Of a DNA stretch of 64,000 nucleotides, positions 34,452-40,132 are shown in pieces. Below the pieces are notes generated by a model, which was not told the origin of the DNA, did no database searches, and worked only from the letters and a program-made list of their open reading frames with translations. Made by a program: the position numbers and the translations under genes. The stretch is from Iodobacter sp025352645 (GTDB lineage Bacteria; Pseudomonadota; Gammaproteobacteria; Burkholderiales; Chitinibacteraceae), in NCBI RefSeq assembly GCF_033446605.1, contig NZ_JAWQUO010000023.1:18473-82472 (forward strand), in the 5' to 3' direction. Position 1 is the stretch's first letter, and each line of letters opens with the position of its first letter.

Positions 34452-35101
34452 GCGTGGCCCCACAAGCAGCGGGATTGATGTTGTATCGCTGATTGCAAAT
34501 GCAGCTCACAAATAATATGCAGACTGTGGATGTCGCCGTAATTATTGATATTCTGATCAATAAAATAGGGAGCTATTCCGCGCTCGCTGGAATGTGAGTT
34601 AACAGGGGCAATATTGCGGCGATTAATTTGCCAGATATGGCCGTCTAATCGGCTAATGAAATCAGCTTCATCATCAAAGCGCACATCAGTCACAACAACA
34701 TTGCCGACTGTTGATTCAATTCGCTTTGCTAATTGTGTGGTCCAATAGTCCTGGCTGTAGTACTTGCGACGGTATTCTGTGCCCCATTGCTGCATAATCC
34801 AGCGCGGTGATCGGGATTCAAAAGCCAGGGCTGGCCGTTGTCTAAGCAAATGCGCTTGAACGTCATTAAAATTCTGATTGCGGCAATTAATTAGTGCCAA
34901 CTCTTCACAATCAGTTTCTTTAGAATCACGGTTATTAAAAAAATCCACAGGCACATTAAATGCCTCCGCTAATTCTTCTTTCAATGCGTCGCCAAACGCC
35001 ATTTTGGTAAAACCGTGATGGGCCACCAGAAAATCAGCAGCAGTATCTTTGCCTGCCCCCGCTAATCCACTTAGCCCGATAATAATGCGTGGTTTATTCA
35101 T
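34448..35101 (-). CDS. Deoxynucleoside monophosphate kinase
   Basis: A 217-residue P-loop kinase of the phage dNMP-kinase type. It phosphorylates dNMPs for phage DNA synthesis. GLAGAGKDT (12-20) is the P-loop, MAFGDALKEELA the substrate loop and QQWGTEYRR plus VVTDVRFDDEADF the conserved later blocks. It sits in the leftward operon among small phage genes, which suits a nucleotide-supply role. The exact base specificity cannot be read from sequence. Confidence 0.85.
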   Translation of the reverse strand: MNKPRIIIGLSGLAGAGKDTAADFLVAHHGFTKMAFGDALKEELAEAFNVPVDFFNNRDSKETDCEELALINCRNQNFNDVQAHLLRQRPALAFESRSPRWIMQQWGTEYRRKYYSQDYWTTQLAKRIESTVGNVVVTDVRFDDEADFISRLDGHIWQINRRNIAPVNSHSSERGIAPYFIDQNINNYGDIHSLHIICELHLQSAIQHQSRCLWGHA

Positions 35102-35103
35102 GA

Positions 35104-35292
35104 TTAGTTCTCAAAATCAGTAGGATTAAAGATAAGAAACAGGCCGTAAAAAATATATGCGATGCCTAATAAAATGACTGTGGCAAATGCGCTGTTTTCT
35201 GGGGATGGCACTTTAATTAAAATAAAACAGATAGCAGTCCATGCAATTACAAATAAAGAAAATAGCACTAAAGCAATAATTACATCTCGCAT
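35104..35292 (-). CDS. Small two-helix membrane protein
   Basis: A 62-residue protein with hydrophobic segments at about 4-27 and 36-56 joined by KVPSPENSA. It lies 2 bases before the dNMP kinase gene in the same operon. Family unknown. Small prophage membrane proteins often alter entry of related phages, but nothing here shows that directly. Confidence 0.5.
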   Translation of the reverse strand: MRDVIIALVLFSLFVIAWTAICFILIKVPSPENSAFATVILLGIAYIFYGLFLIFNPTDFEN

Positions 35293-35311
35293 AGCTAACT
35301 CCGTTTAGGGT

Positions 35312-35497
35312 TCACTCACATCGCATAGCCGCCGCGTGGGCAGGGGCTATACGCTGGGGGCGATTAGCTGGCGTATGCATCACGGGTATCTTGCCATCGA
35401 CAAGGTTTTCTAAATTGATGCAGCCAAAGTCTGGCTTTTGTGCCGCATTTAGGATTTCTTGCACTGCGGTTTGGTTTGCAGTTTGGTTTAATTCCAT
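35312..35497 (-). CDS. Small phage protein
   Basis: A 61-residue protein with a good AAGGAAG ribosome site 9 bases before the ATG. It opens MELNQTANQTAVQEILNAAQ and has no membrane segment or clear domain. Its place between two other leftward genes and the ribosome site support it. Function unknown. Confidence 0.5.
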   Translation of the reverse strand: MELNQTANQTAVQEILNAAQKPDFGCINLENLVDGKIPVMHTPANRPQRIAPAHAAAMRCE

Positions 35498-35526
35498 GAT
35501 GATTTACTTCCTTGGTTCGGGTGGGG

Positions 35527-35916
35527 TTAAGCGACTTTTGAGGTCGCGTTTTCAATTTCGCGCACTAATGTCGGTGTGACGGCAATATCGCGCACGGTTT
35601 TAGGGGCGGTTTCTACGCTGCGCAAATCCAGCGTGCGTTGGCTAGGGTCTGTCGCCAGCATGTCGCCCTCTGGCGTGCCAAACATGATCGATTCATTGCG
35701 TGGCAGGCGGGGCTTAGTCATCTTGATGTCGTAAGCCACATTCAGCGCCCCAGATCGGCGGCCAGCAGGCTTGATCGATATCGTGAGCGTGATCTTGCCG
35801 CCTTTTCTTTCTTCTACTTCGGTGATGGCCATGTTGACCTCACGAATCGACTCGCCCAGCTCCTCTACAAGCTCGCCGCCTGCAATATCGCGCAGGATGT
35901 CTATTGATGACCTCAT
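35527..35916 (-). CDS. Conserved phage protein, first gene of the leftward operon
   Basis: A 129-residue soluble protein preceded by TTAGGAG. It begins with an amphipathic helix (ELVEELGESIREVNMAITEV). A beta-rich core follows with ITLTISIKPAGRRSGALNVA and the acidic stretch TPEGDMLATDPSQRTLDLR. It is the most upstream leftward gene and faces the divergent rightward gene at 36021 across a 104-base promoter gap. The family is familiar from phage early operons but has no established function. Confidence 0.62.
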   Translation of the reverse strand: MRSSIDILRDIAGGELVEELGESIREVNMAITEVEERKGGKITLTISIKPAGRRSGALNVAYDIKMTKPRLPRNESIMFGTPEGDMLATDPSQRTLDLRSVETAPKTVRDIAVTPTLVREIENATSKVA

Positions 35917-36020
35917 GCTGTGCTACTCCTAAGTTGACATATAAAGTAAGGGGTGGTCGCTCCGGTGATAAACTGTTGATGTCTTACAAGGACGCATTCA
36001 ACTTTTACTAAGGAGCAACT

Positions 36021-36206
36021 ATGGAAAATCATTACTGCATGACGGTTGGTGAATTGCGCCAAGAGTTATCTGGCTATTCAAACAACACCCCATTAAGTTT
36101 TGGAGCGGGTGATCTGGTGTTCTACCGAGCCAAAAACCGTGGAGCTGTCGATCAACCCGCCGTTAATATCGAGTTCAATCAGGTTTATGTTGTGACTTCT
36201 GAATAA
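36021..36206 (+). CDS. Small phage protein
   Basis: A 61-residue protein with a strong AAGGAG ribosome site 7 bases upstream. It opens MENHYCMTVGELRQELSGYS, suggesting a helix followed by beta strands (YRAKNRGAVDQ). It is divergent from the leftward operon. Its 3' end overlaps, antisense, a broken minus-strand frame at 36175-36351. Function unknown. Confidence 0.6.
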   Translation: MENHYCMTVGELRQELSGYSNNTPLSFGAGDLVFYRAKNRGAVDQPAVNIEFNQVYVVTSE

Positions 36207-36351
36207 TCGGGCGGTTATCGCCGGTCTTGCTATTCATCCAATCGCGTAGCAGGTTTAAAACGTTGTCTTGGTCGCCGCTTCGGTAGCTTTCCATGAGGGG
36301 GCCTAGTTGGCCTCTTCACCTGGGCGTAAGTGCGTAAGCGGTTCCGCCCAT
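36175..36351 (-). pseudogene. Small phage ORF interrupted by an in-frame TGA
   Basis: An ATG at 36351 with AAGGAG 6-8 bases upstream opens MGGTAYALTPR, then TGA (36316-36318). The same frame stays open to 36175: RGQLGPLMESYRSGDQDNV, then LNLLRDWMNSKTGDNRP. An internal ATG at 36294 could give a 39-residue product. The good ribosome site on the broken part suggests a recent nonsense mutation in a roughly 58-residue gene. Apart from this, the 36207-36544 gap shows only the terminator at 36462-36486. Confidence 0.4.
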
Positions 36352-36461
36352 CTACAGCTCCTTATTAATATTTAATAGCTAACGTAATTAAATATAGCTG
36401 TTGAAATAATGTTTGGTCAATAGCAAACGCAATATTTTTTTGATATTGTGTATTTTTGGCG

Positions 36462-36486
36462 AAAAAAAACCGCCAGAAGGCGGTTT
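36462..36486 (-). terminator. Terminator after the 36545-36775 gene
   Basis: AAACCGCC (36467-36474) pairs with GGCGGTTT (36479-36486) around AGAA. The minus-strand RNA continues into eight T. Confidence 0.8.
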
Positions 36487-36544
36487 GTCGCTTAGTAAAT
36501 TTAACTCAAGCGTTGTATAAAAATGACGTTACCATTTTTTTTTA

Positions 36545-36775
36545 TCAGAGCATGGTTAGTTTCCTGATCGCAAGAGTAGATAGGTTTATGGGGTGAATTT
36601 GAAAAAATGCATGGGCTGCAGTGGCTTCTTCGTAGGATAGAAGCGGGGTCAGTGGAATCGTGATTTTTTGTCCTAGGGCATATTCAATTGAGAGCTGCAG
36701 ATAGAATTCTCTTTCTGCTTGTGAAATTGGCATTGTTTCGCCTTGTATTACAGCGGTATCAAAACTACTATTCAT
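36545..36775 (-). CDS. Small phage protein, single gene unit
   Basis: A 76-residue soluble protein with AAAGGAT upstream of its ATG and its own terminator. It reads ISQAEREFYLQLSIEYALGQ and then YEEATAAHAFFQIHPINLST. No recognised domain. Isolated leftward position between the switch region and the accessory arm suggests lysogenic expression, by inference. Confidence 0.5.
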   Translation of the reverse strand: MNSSFDTAVIQGETMPISQAEREFYLQLSIEYALGQKITIPLTPLLSYEEATAAHAFFQIHPINLSTLAIRKLTML

Positions 36776-36815
36776 GCTGGATCCTTTGAAGGAGGGTCTT
36801 TTATTGATTTGTAAG

Positions 36816-36852
36816 AAATACCCATGTCGTTGGCGCGGCGTGGGTATTTTTT
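36816..36852 (+). terminator. Orphan rightward terminator
   Basis: AAATACCCA (36816-36824) pairs with TGGGTATTT (36841-36849) around a GC-rich 16-base loop and is followed by T8. There is no rightward gene between 36207 and here, so it must end a non-coding or long leader transcript. Confidence 0.6.
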
Positions 36853-37001
36853 TTGTCAGTTGTGGCTATTTTTTTCTTACATATTTCTAACATTGAATGC
36901 TGATAATACCATTTTAAACTCCATGAGTAAGGGGTAGTCCGATCAACGTAGTGTTATGGTGACACTATACAAATAGTCAATAAAAACGCCACTATTGTGG
37001 A

Positions 37002-37223
37002 ATGATTGACGATATTATCCGTACCCAAATTCGCGTTCCTGGCCCCTTGTATGAGGAGCTAAAGGAGCGTGCAGAGCAGAATCATCATTCACTGAATAGT
37101 GAAATGATTCTGCGGCTGCAGGCTTCATTAACTGAACAGGAACAGTTGTTAAAAAGAATGTCTTTGCTTGAGCAACAAAATCAAAATATATTGCAGCTTC
37201 TGCAGCAATTGATATTGAAGTAA
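37002..37223 (+). CDS. Arc-type ribbon-helix-helix repressor
   Basis: A 73-residue protein with an Arc/Mnt domain. The beta strand is RTQIRVPGPLYEEL and the helices follow (HSLNSEMILRLQASL). A Leu/Gln-rich C-terminal helix (LLEQQNQNILQLLQQLIL) probably forms a coiled coil for tetramerisation. It is a one-gene unit ending in an unusually long hairpin terminator. It may regulate the adjacent lipoprotein or switch genes. Confidence 0.75.
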   Translation: MIDDIIRTQIRVPGPLYEELKERAEQNHHSLNSEMILRLQASLTEQEQLLKRMSLLEQQNQNILQLLQQLILK

Positions 37224-37297
37224 TAACAGCTCTATTACTAGATGCTGTAGATGCAAAAAGGGGTTTGTTGTGGGTTTTGAGAGTACTTTTTGCATTT

Positions 37298-37342
37298 ATG
37301 CATAAAAAAACCCGCTTGAGTTAAGCGGGTTTTTTTATGCAT
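37298..37342. terminator. 45-nt perfect bidirectional hairpin terminator
   Basis: A perfect 20-bp stem (ATGCATAAAAAAACCCGCTT, 37298-37317) with a 5-base loop and its complement (37323-37342). With T7 on each strand it should serve both the Arc-type gene and the convergent lipoprotein gene. Confidence 0.85.
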
Positions 37343-37386
37343 ATTATGGTGATACAGCTTCTTTATAGTTCGTATCTCTTCGTACC

Positions 37387-37746
37387 TTATTTGCAGCCAG
37401 TGCTGATGCTTTCTATAGATGTTGTTGGAGTGATGCGGGCTGCTCCTCCTAGGTAAAATTCAGCAGTAGAGCCGTTTTCGGTTGTTCTAATGTGGATAAT
37501 GGCCCAGTGCATTGCTCCATTGAGTATAACAATCTCAAGTGGCTCATTTTCTGTACTTACTATTTTTGATCGTAAAGAGCCCAAAGCGTAGCTATCTGCA
37601 TTTCGATCAATGCATTGGGCAAACGCTTTAGCTGAGCGAGAACTTGAAAGTGTGCCTTGAGGTCGATCTTTTAGTATTTCGTTATGTGTTGCACAGCCGC
37701 TTAAAAGAGTGACCATAAATGCTGAAAGTGTTAGTGAACATTTCAT
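37387..37746 (-). CDS. Prophage lipoprotein next to the repressor
   Basis: A 119-residue lipoprotein: signal MKCSLTLSAFMVTLLSGC with lipobox LSGC (acylated Cys18). The mature part has two further Cys (AQCIDRN and STGC near the end), probably a disulfide. It lies directly downstream of the CI-like gene on the same strand, so it is probably expressed in the lysogen. Such 'moron' lipoproteins in other phages block receptors of related phages. That role is inferred from position, not sequence. Confidence 0.65.
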   Translation of the reverse strand: MKCSLTLSAFMVTLLSGCATHNEILKDRPQGTLSSSRSAKAFAQCIDRNADSYALGSLRSKIVSTENEPLEIVILNGAMHWAIIHIRTTENGSTAEFYLGGAARITPTTSIESISTGCK

Positions 37747-37770
37747 GCTTATATTCTCACTGCTGGAGGT

Positions 37771-38469
37771 TCATATTCCGCCACTTACAGCAATTACCCG
37801 GCCAATAATTTGCACTTGGTCGGTCAATTCGGCAGGGATAAATTTGTCAGGGTATTTATTTTTGTCTACGTTATCTGAGCTAATTCGTAGTGAACCACCA
37901 ATTTCTTTGTGAATGCGCTTTACAAATACTTCTCCTTCGATTGCAAGAGCATAAACCTTCCCCTCACTTACTTGCGTTTGGCAATAGTCAACAACGAGAC
38001 TATCCCCATCTAAAATTCGAGGTTCCATGCTGTTGCCATCTGCAACCATTGTTGCAGCGCATTTAGGATCGATTCCAACTCGCTCTGCCCACTTACGTCT
38101 AAATGCTTGTTGCTGTCCTTTGAAGTCAACTTCCCACACTATATTACCGCTCCCTGCTGAAAGCTTTATATCAAGTGAAGGGATAAAAACATAGATGTCA
38201 GGATCTAGCTCGTCTTCGTTATCCCATACTTGAATCGGGCGCAGCGATGTTGTGTTTATGCCAGTCATGGGGCCTTTGCCTTGTTCTAGCCAGAGGGGAT
38301 TACATTGCAGTGCCTCGGCCAGTGCAACAACGGCATTAGTGCTTTTATTGCGCCCAGACTCAAATAGGGCAATGGTCGGTTGCGCAACGCCCGCCCGTTT
38401 TGCCACTTCCCCTTGTGTTAAGCCTAGTTCTTGCCGACGTTGTCGGACTCTGTATGAAAATGTGCTCAT
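37771..38469 (-). CDS. CI-like repressor with S24 autoprotease domain
   Basis: A 232-residue phage repressor. The HTH_XRE domain is at 5-60 (LTQGEVAKRAGVAQPTIALF). The C-terminal S24 domain has Ser147 in GNSMEP and Lys184 in VFVKRI as the catalytic pair. A likely cleavage site is Ala105-Gly106 in KLSAGSG. DNA damage sensed by RecA would trigger self-cleavage and induction. It is divergent from the Cro-like gene across a 73-base operator region. Confidence 0.93.
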   Translation of the reverse strand: MSTFSYRVRQRRQELGLTQGEVAKRAGVAQPTIALFESGRNKSTNAVVALAEALQCNPLWLEQGKGPMTGINTTSLRPIQVWDNEDELDPDIYVFIPSLDIKLSAGSGNIVWEVDFKGQQQAFRRKWAERVGIDPKCAATMVADGNSMEPRILDGDSLVVDYCQTQVSEGKVYALAIEGEVFVKRIHKEIGGSLRISSDNVDKNKYPDKFIPAELTDQVQIIGRVIAVSGGI

Positions 38470-38494
38470 ATAGCGATTGTAATACCTATATAAA

Positions 38495-38529
38495 TTGCAA
38501 TGGCTATTGCGAAATAATAGCTAATGCAA
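38495..38529. promoter_or_regulatory. Operator dyad between CI-like and Cro-like genes
   Basis: TTGCAATGGCTATT (38495-38508) is mirrored by AATAGCTAATGCAA (38516-38529), matching in 12 of 14 positions around a 7-base spacer. The half-site pattern (A/T)GC(A/T)AT recurs near 38470-38480, suggesting additional operators for repressor and Cro. Confidence 0.6.
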
Positions 38530-38542
38530 TATATTTGAGTGC

Positions 38543-38761
38543 ATGAACTGGACAACACTCATCAAAACGGTAATTAACCGAGGCTACACCCAACAGCAAA
38601 TCGCTGGGCTGGTGCAGTGTCGGCAGCCCACTATAAGCGCGCTGCTCAATGGTGGTCGTGGCAAGCGCATCAGTTGGGAACTAGGCGATGCTTTGCTAAA
38701 GCTAGAGCAAAGTACACGTGAAGCACCAAAGTCTTCCTCCTCTGGCGTTGCTTCCGCATGA
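38543..38761 (+). CDS. Cro-like repressor
   Basis: A 72-residue HTH protein: TQQQIAGLVQCRQPTISALL is the HTH with its recognition helix. Position directly across the operators from the CI-like gene makes it the Cro equivalent. It would shut off repressor transcription on lytic entry. It is followed by a terminator in the position of lambda tR1. Confidence 0.82.
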   Translation: MNWTTLIKTVINRGYTQQQIAGLVQCRQPTISALLNGGRGKRISWELGDALLKLEQSTREAPKSSSSGVASA

Positions 38762-38772
38762 ACGCTGGTTTT

Positions 38773-38793
38773 GCCGGTATATCCGGCTTTTTT
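38773..38793 (+). terminator. tR1-like terminator between Cro and CII genes
   Basis: GCCGG (38773-38777) pairs with CCGGC (38783-38787) around TATAT and is followed by T6. It sits between the Cro-like and CII-like genes, as lambda tR1 does. Confidence 0.7.
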
Positions 38794-38866
38794 ATACCTC
38801 GCTGTTGTTGCTGACTTTAGATGACAACCGCATTTTTAAATACGTTTGCCGATAAAAGGAAATAAC

Positions 38867-39328
38867 GTGTCTGAAGCAATCATTGCAAGTGTTGAAGATG
38901 CTGCGTACCACTGTGCCCATGCTTACCCTGGCGGCGTAGAGTCCTTAGCCCCGCGCATGGGGATTGGTGCGCAAGTGCTACGCAATAAACTAAACCCGAA
39001 TACTAATAGCCACAAGCTAACGCTAGCAGAGGCTGATTTGTTGATCGGGATTACTGGGGATAAGTCGGTGCTACATGCATTGGCGATGACGCACGGCATG
39101 GTGTGTGTGCCTTTGCTTGCTGACGGTCAATATGCGTGTGATACCACGGTTTTAGAAATGGTAACGCGCTTATGGCGCCTTGGCGGGCAGGTTGGTACCG
39201 CTGTGGATGAGACGCTGGAAGACCACAGGGTTGAATCGGGGGAGGTGCAAAAAGTGCGTGAGAAGGTTTATTCACACGTTGCTGCCCTGCATGAGCTGGT
39301 TGCCGTGCTAGATGGAATGGCCGAGTAA
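38867..39328 (+). CDS. Phage CII-type regulatory protein (CP76 family)
   Basis: A 153-residue protein from GTG 38867, chosen because AAAAGGA lies 6 bases upstream; a TTG 21 bases earlier is weaker. SVEDAAYHCAHAYPGGVESL, APRMGIGAQVLRNKLNPNT and HKLTLAEADLLIGITGD match the phage regulatory CII family, with an HTH in the middle. It would activate lysogenic promoters early after infection. The stop overlaps the next small gene's start by one base. Confidence 0.8.
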   Translation: MSEAIIASVEDAAYHCAHAYPGGVESLAPRMGIGAQVLRNKLNPNTNSHKLTLAEADLLIGITGDKSVLHALAMTHGMVCVPLLADGQYACDTTVLEMVTRLWRLGGQVGTAVDETLEDHRVESGEVQKVREKVYSHVAALHELVAVLDGMAE

Positions 39329-39486
39329 TGACGGCGCGCCCGTTTCAGCGGCAAAAGCTTTTGAGGCAGGCGTGGGCATTACGTAAAACGCCATCTCACA
39401 AAAAACGGGAGGCTATTCGTGCCTTGCTCAGTAGTTTAAAAAATCTTTTGGAACAGCAATCAAATACGCGGCCATTCAATGATTAA
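39328..39486 (+). CDS. Small basic phage protein (52 aa)
   Basis: A 52-residue gene whose ATG overlaps the last base of the CII-type stop. It reads MTARPFQRQKLLRQAWALRK with many Arg and Lys, then a helical tail with LLSSLKNLLEQQ. Its stop overlaps the next gene by 8 bases. Tight packing supports translation. Function unknown. Confidence 0.55.
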   Translation: MTARPFQRQKLLRQAWALRKTPSHKKREAIRALLSSLKNLLEQQSNTRPFND

Positions 39487-39673
39487 AGACCCAACTTTTG
39501 ATGCGGTGGCTTTACGCGAAGCTCGTGAGCAGCGGGCAATTAAGGCTAAAGCAGATTGGTTAGCACGGCGAGTTGCTCGCAGAGCCGATCCTGCATACCG
39601 CGCTATGCGGCGACGCCGAATCCAACGGCTACTGCGGTTGGTGATGTTAGGAAAAATGAAGGAAAGACGATGA
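39479..39673 (+). CDS. Small Arg-rich phage protein (64 aa)
   Basis: A 64-residue protein, about one-third Arg/Lys (ARRVARRADPAYRAMRRRRI), predicted all-helical. It overlaps its neighbours on both sides (ATGA with the next). The base content suggests nucleic-acid binding. No family recognised. Confidence 0.55.
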   Translation: MIKDPTFDAVALREAREQRAIKAKADWLARRVARRADPAYRAMRRRRIQRLLRLVMLGKMKERR

Positions 39674-39828
39674 GTGCTATTTTGAAATTAACGCTAAAGC
39701 AGTATGCATTATCGCCTTTGCCCGTTGCGCCATGCCATCGCTTTAAGCTTGTTGAAAATTTGCGGCTTATGGGTGGCGCAAGATTGCACTGGTATCACTT
39801 GCTGCTGCCGGTGAAATTTCATCGCTGA
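39670..39828 (+). CDS. Small phage protein (52 aa)
   Basis: A 52-residue gene starting at ATG 39670 within the stop of the previous gene. It reads MSAILKLTLKQYALSPLPVA and ends LLLPVKFHR. A longer in-frame version would overlap the previous gene entirely and is disfavoured. Its 3' half is antisense to the minus-strand gene 39767-40057. Function unknown. Confidence 0.45.
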   Translation: MSAILKLTLKQYALSPLPVAPCHRFKLVENLRLMGGARLHWYHLLLPVKFHR

Positions 39829-40057
39829 GTAGTAAATCTATTGTTGTCCTTAACCAGTATTCCATGCGCTGCAGTGTTTCATCGGCTTGCGTTGACTCGG
39901 CATTCAAATTTGCCAGTGTTACTAGCGTTTCTTTTTGCAGGTATTCGGCAATGAGCTGGCTTCGCCCGCTGGTTGCTACGACTGCAAGCACTAAGGTTTG
40001 CAAGCCCATGATATTGCCAGTGAGTTGATTTAAGCGCGATTCAATTTCAGTATTCAT
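39767..40057 (-). CDS. Small helical phage protein on the opposite strand
   Basis: A 96-residue protein starting at ATG 40057, with CGGAG 8 bases upstream. It is predicted helical (MNTEIESRLNQLTGNIMGLQ, then AEYLQKETLVTLANL). It runs against the flow of the early operon and overlaps a small plus-strand gene. An upstream in-frame start at 40108 lacks a ribosome site. Function unknown. Confidence 0.5.
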   Translation of the reverse strand: MNTEIESRLNQLTGNIMGLQTLVLAVVATSGRSQLIAEYLQKETLVTLANLNAESTQADETLQRMEYWLRTTIDLLLSDEISPAAASDTSAILRHP

Positions 40058-40132
40058 AAGCTGGCTCCGGTCAATGCCGCAGTGTAGAGCATAGTCAATA
40101 GTCGGCAAAAATAATTAAGGGTAGGTGTGTTA

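Noticed and set aside
36316..36318. Selenocysteine at the in-frame TGA
   Set aside because: No suitable hairpin follows and the protein is a small phage protein without redox features; a nonsense mutation is simpler.
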